Positions 1 to 12,821 of a stretch of 64,000 nucleotides of DNA are shown in pieces (the stretch's first letter is position 1; every line of letters starts with the position of its first letter). Where the stretch lies: the NCBI RefSeq assembly GCF_045679555.1, contig NC_092092.1, forward strand, positions 9,168,104 through 9,232,103. Direction: 5' to 3'. The notes below the pieces were generated by a model. It had not been told where the DNA came from. It worked only from the letters and a program-made list of their open reading frames with translations, and ran no database searches. This stretch comes from Salvelinus alpinus. Its lineage: Eukaryota; Chordata; Actinopteri; Salmoniformes; Salmonidae. The position numbers were made by a program, and so were the translations under genes.

Positions 1-76
1 TACTTGCGTACTATTGTTTGTACAGGTCTACAATTTTTTTTCTGAGGTCCTGGCTGATTTCTTTTGATTTTCCCAT
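1..76 (-). pseudogene. Transposase N-terminus, broken by a microdeletion
   Basis: From the ATG at 76 the minus strand reads MGKSKEISQDLRKKIVDLYK and then meets a stop. The following bases in another frame read QTIVRKY, a segment that belongs about 15-20 residues further on in this transposase family. A small internal deletion therefore joined the first helix-turn-helix to a later part out of frame. Confidence 0.6.
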
Positions 77-465
77 GATGTCAAGCAAAGAGGCACTGAG
101 TTTGAAGGTCAGCCTTGAAATACATCCATAGGTACACCTCCAATTGACTCAAATTATGTCAATTATCCTATCAGAAGCTTCTAAAGCCATGACATAATTT
201 TCGGGAATTTTTCAAGCTGTTTAAAGGCACAGTCAATTTAGTGTATGTAAACTTCTGACCCACTGGGATTGTGATACAGTGAATAATAAATTAAATAATC
301 TGTCAGTAAACAATTGTTGGAAAAATGACTTGTGTCATGCACAAAGTAGATGTCCTAACCAACTTGCCAAAACTATAGTTTGTTAACAAGAAATTTGTGG
401 AGTGGTTGAAAAAACGAGTTTTAATGACTCCAACCAAAGTGTATGTAAACTTCTGACTTCAACTG
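1..465 (-). mobile_element. Sleeping Beauty-type Tc1 end (partial)
   Basis: The segment ends at a terminal inverted repeat finishing TTCAACTG next to a TA (466-467). It carries two direct repeats containing GTATGTAAACTTCTGAC, the outer at about 440 and the inner at about 241, which is the IR/DR layout of Sleeping Beauty-type elements. The rest of the element lies outside the window. A transposase start codon is at 74-76 on the minus strand. Confidence 0.85.
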
Positions 466-468
466 TAT

Positions 469-535
469 ATAGTGCACTATTTTTGATCAGGGCTCGTTCC
501 CTCTTTAGGGAATAGGGTGCTATTTGGGATACAAC
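469..535. repeat. Half of a palindromic MITE-like repeat
   Basis: The segment contains ATAGTGCACTATTTTTGATC and GGGAATAGGGTGCTATTTGGGA, the right half of a foldback repeat frequent in salmonid DNA. A related, more symmetric copy lies at about 9855-9925. Confidence 0.5.
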
Positions 536-694
536 AAAGTTCTTAGAGCAGGTTGACACCTTTTGATTCTTATTTTTTTATGTGATTTACTCCCCTCTGT
601 TTCTCACTGAGAGCAGATCAGCCTTTAACAAACACGTTTTCTCAACAGGTTACGGTCAATAATATCAAAGGCTCCATTGAAATCTAACAGTGCA

Positions 695-1297
695 AATCAA
701 TATCAAATCATGTTTTATTGGTCACATACACGTGATTAGCAGATGTTATTGGTCACATACACGTGATTAGCAGATGTTATTGGTCACATACACGTGATTA
801 GCAGATGTTATTGGTCACATACACGTGATTAGCAGATGTTATTGGTCACATACACGTGATTAGCAGATGTTATTGGTCACATACACGTGATTAGCAGATG
901 TTATTGGTCACATACACGTGATTAGCAGATGTTATTGCGGGTGTAGAGAAATGCTTGTGCTTCTGTGCAGTAATATTTAACAAGTAATATCTAACAAATT
1001 ACACAACGTATATCCAATACACAAATCTAATTAGGAATGAATTAAGACAATATACATATGGACGAGCGATGTCAGAAGCGGAACAGACTAAGATACATTA
1101 GAATAGTATAGAATACAGTACATACATATGAGATGAGTAATGCAAGATATGTAAACATTAAGTGACTAAGATACCGTAGAATAGTACGGAATAGGGTATA
1201 TACATATGAGATGAGTAATGCAAGATATGTAAACATTAAGTGACTAAGATACCGTAGAATAGTATAGAATAGGGTATATACATATGAAATGAGTACA
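695..1297 (-). mobile_element. LINE 3' UTR fragment nested in the older LINE
   Basis: It shares the 3' end seen at 62041 (ATTGGTCACATACACGTGAT, AGCAGATGTTATTGCGGGTG, AATGCTTGTGCTTCT). It contains an expanded 31-bp array at 715-931 and a threefold 75-80-bp repeat around CATATGAGATGAGTAATGCA at about 1085-1290. Confidence 0.75.
715..931. repeat. 31-bp minisatellite, 7 copies
   Basis: Seven near-identical units of 31 bp (TTATTGGTCACATACACGTG followed by ATTAGCAGATG), each a duplicate of the LINE 3'-terminal sequence. Confidence 0.95.
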
Positions 1298-1925
1298 TAC
1301 AGCTCCCACAATGTTCTTATTATCAATGTATTTCAACCAATCATCAGTCGTTTGTGTCAGTGCAGTACATGTTGAGTGCCCTTCTCTATAACCATGCTGA
1401 AAGTCTGTTGTCAATTTTTTCACAGAGAAATAACATTATATTTTGTCAAACACAATTTTTCGCAACAGTTTACTAAGAGCTGGCAACAAGCTGACAGGTC
1501 TGCTGTTAGAACCGCTCAAGGCTGCATTACTACTCTTGGGTAGCGGAATGACTCTGGCTTCCCTCCAGGCCTGAGGACCAACTCCTTCCTCTATAGTCAG
1601 ATGAAAGATATGAACGTGGCCATAGTCAGCTACTATCCTCAGTAGCTTTCCAGCTAAGTTGTCAATGCCAGGAGGTTTGTCATTATTGATCGATAATAAT
1701 TTGTCCACCTCTCCCACACTAACGATACAATGCTTTTCATCCATTATTTGTTTTTGTATGCATGAATACGATGGCTCACTGGTAGTTGTTGCCATTTCCT
1801 GCTTAAATTTGCCCACATTGCCAATTAAGTCATCATTAAAATAATTGGCAACATCAAATTGTTTTGGGATGATTACGACATCTGATTCGATGAAATATAG
1901 AATTGAATTTGGCTTTACAACTTCT

Positions 1926-3360
1926 TAGGGCTGCAATCCCGTTAACGGGATCGATATGACAACAGCCAGTGAAAGTGCAGGGTGCCAAATTCAAACAACA
2001 GAAATCTCATAATTAAAATTCCTCAAGCAAACAAGTATTTCACACCATTTTAAAGATACACTTCTTGTTAATCCCACCACAGTGTCCGATTTCAAAAAGG
2101 CTTTACAGCAAAAGCACCACAAACGATTATGTTAGGTCACCGCAAAATCACAAAAAAACACAGCCATTTTTCCAGCCAAAGACAGGAGTCACAAAAAGCA
2201 GAAATAGAGATAAAATTAATCACTAACCTTTGATGATCTTCATCAGATGACACTCATAAGACTTCATGTTACACAATACATATATGTTTTGTTCGATAAA
2301 GTTCATATTTATATCCAAAAACCTCAGTTTACATTGGCGCCATGTTCAGAAATGCCTCCAAAATATCCTGAGAAATTGCAGAGAGCCACGTCAAATAACA
2401 GAAATACTCATCATAAACTTTGATGAAAGATACATGTTTTAGAAGTAAAGATAAACTTGTTCTTAGTGTAACCGCTGTGTCAGATTTCAAAAAAGCTTTA
2501 CGGCAAGCACAAAAGGAAGCCATACAGTTACCCTCCAGTCAACAAAAGTCATAAATAGCATTATAAATCTTCACTTACCTTTGCTGCTCTTCGTCGGAAT
2601 GCACTCCCAGGACTCCCACTTCCACAAGAAATGTTTGTTTTGTTCGGTAATGTCCATCATTTATGTCCAAATAGCTACTTTTGTTAGCGCGTTTGGTAAA
2701 CAAATCCAAAGTCACGAAGCGCGTTCACTAAAAGCAGACGAAATGTCAAAAAGTTTCGTAACAGTCAGTAGAAACATGTCAAACGATGTACTGAATCAAT
2801 CTTTAGGATGTTTTTAACATAAATCTTCAATAATGTTCCAACCGGAGAATCCCATTGTTTTCAGAAGTGCGATGGAACAGAGCTCCCTCTCATGTGAACG
2901 CGCATGGTCAGAGCATGGTTAGCTCATGATAGACCTTACTCATTCTTCTCTCCTTCGGCCCCACTTCACAGTAGAAGCATCAGACAAGGTTCCAAAGACT
3001 GTTGACATCTAGTGGACGCCGTAGGAAGTGCAAACTGACCCATATCCCACTGTGTATTCGATAGGCGATGAGTTGAAAACCTACAAACCTCAGATTTCCC
3101 ACTTCCTGGTTGGATTTTTTTCTCAGGTTTTTGCCTGCCATATGAGTTCTGTTATACTCACAGACATCATTCAAACAGTTTCAGAAACTTCAGAGTGTTT
3201 TCTATCCAATACTACTAATGATATGCATATATTAGCAACTGGGACTGAGGAGCAGGCAGTTTACTCTGGGCACCTCTGGGACCTTTTCATCCAAGCTACT
3301 CAATACTGCTCCTGCAGCCATAAGAAGTTTAAAGCTCACAATTTCATTTAAAATACTCCA
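1926..3360. repeat. Interspersed repeat with two diverged internal units
   Basis: No gene is seen. Two related blocks, about 2065-2350 and 2455-2700, share the order CGATTTCAAAAAGGCTTTAC, CACTAACCTTTGATGATCTT and TTTTGTTCGATAAAG in diverged form, so the stretch holds an old tandem duplication about 390 bp apart. The start (TTAGGGCTGCAATCCCGTTA) is of a type I associate with dispersed salmonid repeats; I do not know its class. Confidence 0.5.
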
Positions 3361-3416
3361 AAGTTTTTTTTTTCCATCATTCTTTTATATAATTGATCTA
3401 GGCTTCATAATAGAAT

Positions 3417-4105
3417 TGGAGACAGCATGTTAAAGCATTATTTACTCGGAGCCAGCAGGGTACAGCATTAGTTCATTTGAGGCAGTATTTTAAACCATTA
3501 GCAGTTGGAGCCAGCATGTTAAAGCATTAGTTAGTTGGAACCAGCATGTTAAAGCATTAGTAGCTGGAGCCAGAATATTACAGCATTAGTTAGTTGGAAC
3601 CAGCATGTTACAGCATTAGTTAGTTGGAGCCAGCATGTTACAGCATTAGTTAGTTGGAGCCAGCATGTTACAGCATTAGTTAGTTGGAGCCAGCATGTTA
3701 CAGCATTAGTTAGTTGGAGCCAGCATGTTACAGCATTAGTTAGTTGGAGCCAGCATGTTACAACACTAGTTAGTTGGAGCCAGCATGTTACAACACTAGT
3801 TAGTTGGAGCCAGCATGTTACAGTATTAGTTAGTTGGAGCCAGCATGTTACAGCATTAGTTAGTTGGAACCAGCATGTTAAAGCATTAGTAGCTGGAGCC
3901 AGAATATTACAACATTAGTTAGTTGGAGCCAGCATGTTACAACACTAGTTAGTTGGAGCCAGCATGTTACAGCATTAGTTAGTTGGAGCCAGCATGTTAC
4001 AGCATTAGTTAGTTGGAGCCAGCATGTTACAGCATTAGTTAGTTGGAGCCAGCATGTTACAACACTAGTTAGTTGGAGCCAGCATGTTAAAGCATTAGTA
4101 GCGGG
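3417..4105. repeat. 30-bp minisatellite, about 22 copies
   Basis: The units contain AGTTGGAGCCAGCATGTTAC followed by AGCATTAGTT. Flanking copies are more diverged than central ones. Confidence 0.95.
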
Positions 4106-4322
4106 CATTCGCCTCCCTCTGAGGTCAGTAATAGAGTTCAGTAGGCGTCCCAGGACCTGATGTTATAATTGTCTCAGTGGCTCAGAGGGATGGGAAGGTT
4201 AACCTCCAGATCCTGAGGTGAGGTTGTCTAGCGTGTCGTCCTGTCTGCCACAGGGAGAGACAGACACAGTTATTAAGCCCACACAAAGCCCCTCGCTAAA
4301 GCCACAGGCTTCCAGGACACTC

Positions 4323-4870
<548 letters not shown>

Positions 4871-5258
4871 CAGTCCCTGTTACTCTGTCAGCATTATCCT
4901 CCCTCTAGTGGTGATGTGCAGCTTGCACACTGCTCTGGCTGCATGCTGTTTTCAATCACTTCCAATCACTTGAAATGACTAACAGTGTATGAAATATGTA
5001 GAAGAACTAACTTAAACCCAATTAGTATAAAATGCTGTCTCTCTCTCTATATCTCCCCACCACTTCTCTAAGGTTCATTTCAGGTAGATCCAGTCATGTA
5101 TCTGTCTATTGTCTGGCAGAGAAAGAAGTATTGGAAATGAAGTCCTAGAGAACACAAGCTCATTGTGACCGTGTGGTATGGCGAGATTAACACAACGGAA
5201 TATTGGAGAGAGACGATCGGGATGGGCAGGTGTGTGTGTGTGTGTTCATGTCTGCATG

Positions 5259-5413
<155 letters not shown>

Positions 5414-5532
5414 TTCGGTATCAGGGATAACAATAAGGCTAACATGCCAGTCATTGTGAGTAAATGACAACGGGCTGTAGCAGCTTAACGTCACCACCTA
5501 GGTCAGAGAAGTATAACCACTGGGGTTTTGCT

Positions 5533-5597
5533 ATGGCAGGACTCAAACCCACACCTCTGGTGTTGCAAGCACCATACCTCAACCAACTGAGCCATCC
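5533..5597 (-). repeat. tRNA-like SINE head relic
   Basis: On the minus strand a tRNA-like fold is visible: A-box-like TGGCTCAGTTGG, an anticodon arm with stem TGGTG/CACCA around loop CTTGCAA, and B-box-like GGTTTGAGTCC. The acceptor stem and T-stem pair poorly, so it reads as a SINE head or tRNA pseudogene rather than a working tRNA gene. Confidence 0.55.
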
Positions 5598-6099
5598 ACT
5601 TCATAGGGGCTTCGTAAAGTGTTCAGTGGGGCTGCGTAAAGGGTTCATAGATTACTTGTGAGAACTTCTCCTTAGCTGTCAGTCTGTCTGGGTCTGAAAG
5701 ATGACAGCCTGCCCAGAGAGATTCAAACCCTCATTACTATTCTGAAGAGATAATTGCTTAGCGTTCCTCAGCTCTGTGCAAAGAGAAGGAACGCCAGCTT
5801 TTCTCCCATATAAATTATTCATACAACTGAATGTTTGAAAATAGGTCTGTAGTAAGCAAATATTTTGGGCCATCCGATGAGCGCAGTTGAGGTGACTGAT
5901 GTAAAGCTAGGAGAATATATGGTGGAGTGAGGCTACATGGTCAAATGGGAGTATTTGGGAAAATGGCAGATATGCACCTTATGGTATGCATGCGTAAACA
6001 CACACATGGGAACGCAGTCAAACAGACAGACACACACACATGGTGAGCAATCTGATTTGTGTGTGCGTGCGTGAGAGTGTGTGTCTGTATGCGTGCTTT

Positions 6100-6224
<125 letters not shown>

Positions 6225-6540
6225 AGCCAGCACAGAGACATACTGACATGTCTGTCCCAGAGGTAATGCCCTCAGCATTAGTTTGTTTGTGTGTGTGTGC
6301 GCGTGTGTTTCCCTCTGTGTGAATTCCTCCTTTGCCACTAAATGTGACCGCCAGCTATAAAACTGTTAAAGTGAAGCATACTCGGCAATAACTGCATTTT
6401 CCTACTGAACCAAAACAGAGTAGAGGTGCGTGCTTGAGGTAATATAAAGACACTGTCTGATGTCCGGAGAATATATAAATACATTTCATCATCTGTCACC
6501 TCTTTTTATGTGTTATAATTATGTGAAAGGAACAATGATA

Positions 6541-7049
6541 CTTTATCTAATGACAACTAATCTACTATCTAATGACAACTAATCTACTATCTAATGACAA
6601 CTAATCTACTATCTAATGACAACTAATCTACTAACTAATGACAACTAATCTACTATCTAATGACAACTAATCTACTAACTAATGACAACTAATCTACGAA
6701 CTAATGACAACTAATCTACTAACTAATGACAACTAATCTACTAACTAATCGACTAACTAATGACAACTAATCGACTAACTAATGTCAACTAATCTACTAT
6801 CTAATGACAACTAATCTACTAACTAATGACAACTAATCTACTAACTAATGTCAACTAATCTACTAACTAATGTCAACTAATCTACTAACTAATGTCAACT
6901 AATCTACTAACTAATCGACTAACTAATGACAACTACTCGACTAACTAATGACAACTACTCGACTAACTAATGACAACTACTCGACTAACTAATGACAACT
7001 ACTCGACTAACTAATGACAACTAATCGACTAACTAATGACAACTAATGA
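6541..7049. repeat. 22-bp minisatellite
   Basis: Units of CTAATGACAACTAATCTACT or with TCGACT, about 22 copies with some shortened units. Confidence 0.93.
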
Positions 7050-9850
7050 GAACTTCATTGAATGATCAGTATCAGGAATGTTGCATGTAATTTATCACCT
7101 ATCATTTGGAGTATTCAGTTTAAGTGTGTTCAAAACTATACCATCATTTCCCTTTGCTTTGCATGAATGAATGAACGATTTGAGCACTTGTGTTCGTGAT
7201 AGGGGTTACTTCTAAAATGCTGATAGCTAGAAAAGTTTGTTGACATTCTATGTTATTTTGTCCTCTTCGCTGAGCTAAGGATCGCTCACTGTTTTTCCAT
7301 ATCTGGTGTGTGAATGGAGCGTTGGGAATCCTAACACAGAAGCTGCCATGACGGATGGCATTCCCTATCAGACCTGGCAGTGCCAACCACCACACATCAC
7401 ACGCGCACACACACACAAGCACACAGACATCAAAGCCTGGTCTGACCTCGGCCTGCATACCTGCCTACCCTCCACCGATAACGGTCTGTTTGAAACCCAA
7501 GAATACCCACCTCCTCCTCTATCCCTCCTTCGCTTCCACCTCTCTCCATCCTTGATGATTGAGAGCAAAACAAGATGGACATATGAAAGAGAGCTCCAAT
7601 GACCTGGGCTATGAGTGGATGTGGGAAATAGGACAAAAAGACAACAGAGCGAGATTTCAGGTGCTTATTGTGGAAACTAATTGAAGTGAAAAACTATTGG
7701 ATGAGGATGGAATTGAAATTGATAGATGTTATTGATTACTGTAGCTAGATGAAAGAGTAATTGCAACAGCACACAAAAGGTAGGGGAAATTCCCTTGACT
7801 TGTTAACCTCATTAAAATGGTTGTGGACATAACAAGCTAGTCGACATCATCAATGAAATCACTGCAATTCTGTAAAAGTAAAGTTGGGGATAAAACAGGC
7901 TTTCACTTTGAAGAGGCAATTAAAGGTGGAAGTAGTACCATTCTTATTAGATAGTATATTAGTTTACTTAGCATGCTGGGTGTGTGGGTGCATTGGGGGG
8001 GGGGGGGGGGGGGGGGGGTCATTGAGTCCGGTCCAGTAATTGTAAGAGATATGATCCAATTAAAGAAAGAAAAAAGAAACGCTAAACATCACGACACAGA
8101 CCTTTTGGGGGGCATGTGCTCCAAAAATAAAAAAGGGCATCTCCCCAGGAAAAAATTCACACAACTGCGGGGGTCATTGACCAATTATTACTCATTGACC
8201 AATTATTACAAGAAGAGGGGAAAGCAACACCATCTGAGAAGTAAATATTTGTGAACTGGAGTAAATTCTGCATTTATTAACAATAACCAACACACTTTCA
8301 GTCAAAATAGAAGATTGTAGGAAGATGTTTGGGGGTGGGGGTGCTGCGATGTTTTCGCTGACATGGGGAAGCTATGAAATGTTTTATAAATGAATATTAG
8401 TATGTATTAGTACACACAGCACCCCTACTTCCCGCGGTTGTGGTAAGAAACACTGTAGTCTATCATTACTATATCCAACCCAACTCCATTTGTTGACACT
8501 CTCATGTATCCCAGTGCTTTGCAAAATGTTTGACTCCCAACCTGTGAAAATGAGTGGTGCAAAACTTGCGTCCCCCGCGCACGCACATGAACATGTGCAC
8601 AGGCGCGCATAATCGTTGCGCAAATGTAGCTCGTCATTACAGCCATGAACGGTGACGTATTTAAAATAAAAATAAAATGACTACAGAAATTAATTGCGTT
8701 TTACTGCCGCATTTGGAGCTGAAAGTCATTCATGTTAGTAGCCAATATCAACAATGGTTATACTGTATCATGTCCCTTCTCTGGAGTCCACAAGAGCAAG
8801 AAAAAGCATACGACCTACTTGTAGCAGAGGTTGCCGGATCAGATGGACAGCAGGTTCTGTCTGCACCGCGCCCTCACTTTGGAGGGCAGCCTATCTGCAG
8901 AGTGCTCGTTGCCAGCCGGATAGCCCTGTTTTTCCTCACAAATATCGTAATAAATTCGCCAGAATATGTTCATCCCGTAATATTGATGGCAGTGCGATTT
9001 TACAGCTGCTTATCTTTATACATGTAGCCACCCAAACTAGGCCTATCTGAAATAAGACAATTATTAATAAAATATCCAGGTAGCCTGTTGTTCTGGCAAA
9101 GATGAGTCGGTAGTAGATTGCTAAACTGCATTTTATATGGATGATAAACGTAGGCCTACTCTGTTTTTGCAAAACTGGAGGAAATTAAACTAGTTATTTC
9201 TGGTCACTAGCGTGGATATGAGCGCCATCCTTTGCGCGCCAATGCTGATGACTGGACATTGGTCAACAATCAAGATGCGCAACTTTTTGGTTCTGAAGCA
9301 TAGATGGGAATTTAACGACGACTTGCGGGCAAAGGGCTCAGAACAATGACACTTTTTTTTAAATATAAAAACAACCAAAAATATTTTGGGGGGAAATCAT
9401 ACCACCACCGAAAAGGTCACTTTGGAGACTGGAAGGGCAAAGGGACATGTGCCCTATCTGTGCACGTGTATGACGATCATCATGGCACGGTGCTTAAAGG
9501 ATGTGGAATCAGCACTATTAAAACATGACTCTGAGCTCCACATTCCCATTAAAGATTTGTGTCAGAAAAGTACTCAACACTTTTAACACTGGCAATAAAA
9601 ACTCACTGTCCTCTCTCTGTCTGTCTGGTTGGTGAGGAGAGTGAAGTCGTTTTACTTTTTTCCTTCATCTCTCTCTCTCTCAGACCTGACATAACCCAAG
9701 ACAGTTTTTTTTTTTTTTTTTACATGTGATCATCCTTCTAGCCCCAGTATGTATTTGAGGCGCCATGCAGCTTAAATGAAGGAATCTGAAAATTAAGATA
9801 TTTAATTTATAATCCTTTTACAATGAGCCTTCCGACTGTCAGGGCATAGC
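7050..9850. other. Non-coding region, no gene found
   Basis: The stretch holds a poly-G tract at 7997-8018 and otherwise mixed-composition single-copy-looking DNA. Short open readings here lack any recognisable protein pattern. About 8640-9340 is less repetitive than most of the window and could hide conserved non-coding sequence downstream of noggin, but I have no comparison to support that. Confidence 0.5.
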
Positions 9851-9854
9851 GGAA

Positions 9855-9925
9855 TGGGTTGCGTCCCAAATTATACCGTGTTCCCTATTTAGTGCACAAT
9901 ATAAGGAATACGGTACCATTTGAGA
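9855..9925. repeat. Palindromic MITE-like foldback
   Basis: Left arm GTCCCAAATTATACCGTGTT and right arm GGAATACGGTACCATTTGAG are imperfect inverted copies around AGTGCACAATAT. Same family as 469-535. Confidence 0.6.
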
Positions 9926-11082
9926 CGAAAATATGGAGCTGGCGTCGAGCAGGGGAAGTAAGGCCACACCACTGCTTCACTGCACTAAGCAATCCAGGTT
10001 ACACCCCTACATTATAATAAACAAGCAGGTTGAAGTTATAAATTGATCCCATCACTATTATCAATATAACGCATGCGCGTTGTTGTAAATGTGGACGTTA
10101 TTGGTGCTGTAGTTATATAGCCAATAAAAACTGTCATGAACTTCTTGACCACATAAATAATGAAACACATTTATTGGCTGTCCTGTCTGTTATTCCAGTA
10201 AAGTTCTTAGGGCACTCATATTGATATAGTATAATATGGCATTGGTATAGTATAACCACATACTATGGCGTAAGTTCTTCTACTTCAGTTTCACAGTCCT
10301 TGTTTGATTACTTTGGGTCGTGACTCCAAAAGGTTCACACATAAGCTTTGCTGCTGCTTCAGAAAACTGTTGAAATGAAGAAGAAGAAAGCAGGAAAACT
10401 TCAGTTGCACTTGTTAGAAATATTCCAAAGGTGTGTCTGGGCTTTGCACACCTCTCAAAGCAGGCGTACGCTAAGCACACGGGCATATAGAAAAACAAGT
10501 CCCTGGCAGGCAACTGGTGTCTCTACAGACGGGCACATTTAATTAATCTCGCTCCCCTTTCCTGAAACGACGTGTACGGTCAAATATACAGTATATTGAA
10601 TTAGTAAAAGGCTCCAGTAGTAGCTTTCATCAAGAGGTAGTGTAATGAAATGAAGCAGTGTTGCCCAGACCAGGTCCTGCTCATGTTGTTATGAGTAGTG
10701 CTCCTGGCCTGCCTGTGGATTCACATTGGCTTGCTTCCATTCCTGGCTTTCTATTTCACACGCAGTATACAGTACCTGTATTTGAACAGTGAATAAAATA
10801 CATTCTGATTGAATGAAAGATTGGTGTGCTATACTTAACTTAATGGTATTTGTGCAAAAATATCCATAGGGTTATAAAGGCAGATTATAAAAGAGAAAAG
10901 TCCACATTCACTGAAGCTATAGTCTCTTCAATTTGTAGCAGCAGCAGAGGTCACGGGTTTGAAATAGACTTGTGTCATTGATTGTGGGTTTTCCCCAATG
11001 GGCATTCTCATCACACAAGGGAAGTTTTCTGATAGAATTCACACTTATTGAAAGTAGTCTCTAGATAGTTCATTCATTTTGC
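9926..11082. other. Non-coding region, no gene found
   Basis: AT-rich DNA without a convincing coding or repeat signal. Confidence 0.5.
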
Positions 11083-11316
11083 AACAGCAGTAGTAGCAGT
11101 AGCAGTAGCAGTAGTAGCAGTAGTAGCAGTAGTAGTAGTAGCAGTAGCAGTAGCAGTAGCGCAGCAGTAGTAGCAGTAGCAGTAGTAGCAGTAGCAGTAG
11201 CAGCAGTAGCAGTAGCAGTAGTAGCAGCAGTAGCAGTAGCAGTAGTAGCAGTAGCAGCAGTAGTAGTAGTAGCAGTAGCCGTAGCAGTAGTGCAGCAGTA
11301 GTAGCAGTAGCAGTAG

Positions 11317-11347
<31 letters not shown>

Positions 11348-11613
11348 AGCAACAGTAGCAGTAGCAGCAGTAGCAGCAGTAGCAGTAGCAGCAGTAGTGG
11401 CAGCAGTAGCAGTAACAGCAGTAGCAGTAGCAGCAGTAGTAGTAGTAGCAGTAGCAGTAGCAGTAGCGCAGCAGTAGTAGCAGTAGCAGTAGCAGTAGTA
11501 GTAGCAGCAGCAGCAGTAGCAGCAGTAGCAGTAGCAGCAGTAGCAGTAGCAGCAGTAGCAGCAGCAGCAGCAGCAGTAGCAGCAGTAGCAGTAGCAGTAG
11601 TAGCAGCAGCAGC
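11083..11613. repeat. 530-bp AGC/AGT trinucleotide array
   Basis: A compound array of AGC and AGT triplets with rare breaks such as GTAGCGCAGCAG. Segments near 11145-11180 and 11450-11485 repeat each other, showing secondary duplication. It opens reading frames on both strands only because it is triplet based. Confidence 0.97.
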
Positions 11614-12399
11614 AGGTCACAAGCCGCAGGTTTGAAAAAGGACTGTCTTTCAGTGAGTGTAACTGTTTCATCTTTCTCAAAACTGTATCCAGGTGCCATG
11701 AGAATACTCAATGGGACTGAGCTGTACAATACAAAATAAAAACAAAGCATCCTACTCATGTCTAGGCTATTACAGTGTAGAATGCCTCTGTCTGCCAAAG
11801 TGTCTGGACCTTTCTGGCACATGAGGTGGTGACCTTGCCATATAACTGCAGGATTGTTGGTCCAAGGCCTTTGGAGATGAAGTTAGACTTGCCATCTGGG
11901 GTTTGAGGAGAGCTATACCAGGAAAAGGGCTGAGAAGAATAGGGAAAGTGAATCACCAGTGTACCCACAGAGCATCTACTAAGTGGAATAGAGGAAGAAG
12001 GGAAGAGGCCCAAGAGGGAAGAGAACCAAGAGGGAATAGGACCAAGATGTGCCAATATCTGTAGCTACAGGACAGATGTTGAGAGCAGAAATGTGCCATG
12101 TTAGACATGTATATGTGTGGTCAGCAGCTGAATAATCAAACACAGTACACTAAAACTTTCCCTAAACTTTTCCCACAACCACAGTCTGCATAGTCTGTAA
12201 GGTCCATTTTTTTAAACATTTTATATAGTCCAAAAAAAGCTGGCCAAATGTACTGCAATTTGAGGACAAAGGAGATGTAAACCATAACGAGTTGTAACAA
12301 AACAAAAAGTTCTTCCCAAGTGTCATCTGTGTGGTTGTATTTTAACTGAGACTACACGAAACATAAAGAATAAATAGGTTGGCAGTTACTATTATTTTA
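11614..12399. other. Non-coding region, no gene found
   Basis: Possibly distal noggin downstream sequence; no recognised feature. Confidence 0.45.
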
Positions 12400-12821
12400 C
12401 ATGATTTACCCACGAACTGTCCCTTTATCCAGTTTCACAAGCTCAATTTACATTTTTGCTAATTTTGCCACATCAGAGGTCTATAAAACCATGTATTTAT
12501 TTTATCTTCCCAAAGAATGGAAAATAGCTGTAAAGTCCTTCAATAACAGTATTTTAATGGTTCGCAATGCGAAGTGCTCTTCTTCAATATAAATATAAAG
12601 ATACATCACATTCAAGATATGTTCAACAAATACAGTAGATGCTGGTTATATTGTAATAATAATACTGACCTTTCTACAAAGTGTGTCATCATAAAATTAA
12701 ATGGCGCCACATATACATAAAATATACATTCTTACACTTGGCAGTGCATATAAAAAACAATCATGTAACTATGATTTTTTGTTGTTGAAATAATAACACA
12801 AAACATTTATTTCAGTTTATT
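12400..12821 (-). other. Probable noggin 3' UTR
   Basis: The AT-rich sequence downstream of the noggin stop has candidate poly(A) signals on the minus strand: AATAAA at 12806-12811 (very close to the stop), ATTAAA near 12552, and AATAAA at 12496-12501. The first would give an unusually short 3' UTR, so a later one seems more likely. I cannot choose among them without transcript data. Confidence 0.35.

Larger units (their letters stand above)
541..1925 (-). pseudogene. Old LINE reverse-transcriptase frame, split by a nested LINE fragment
   Basis: The minus strand encodes, in order, FDVANYFNDDLIGNV, the stretch NNDKPPGIDNLAGKLLRIVA, then AWREARVIPLPK and SNSRPVSLLPALSKLL, then (1298-1400) TALTQTTDDWLKYIDN and NKNIVGAV. 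The reading continues after a gap at 694 with LLDFNGAFDIIDRNLLRKR, which is RT motif A. The gap 695-1297 is another LINE fragment. Frameshifts and stops show that the copy is dead. It is a non-LTR retrotransposon of the broad CR1/Rex/L2 group; the exact clade is not settled. Confidence 0.75.

Noticed and set aside
3417..4105. CRISPR-like 30-bp periodicity
   Set aside because: Units are directly adjacent with no spacer sequences.
5533..5597. Functional tRNA-Ala gene
   Set aside because: The anticodon arm folds, but the acceptor and T stems do not pair well; a SINE head is more likely.
8384..9172. Several short open readings of 70-116 residues
   Set aside because: No recognisable domain, no consistent splice sites, and overlapping readings in different frames.
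11045..11822. Leu-, Cys/Tyr- and Ala/Thr-rich readings up to 250 residues
   Set aside because: All three frames of a triplet repeat are open by composition; no gene structure surrounds it.
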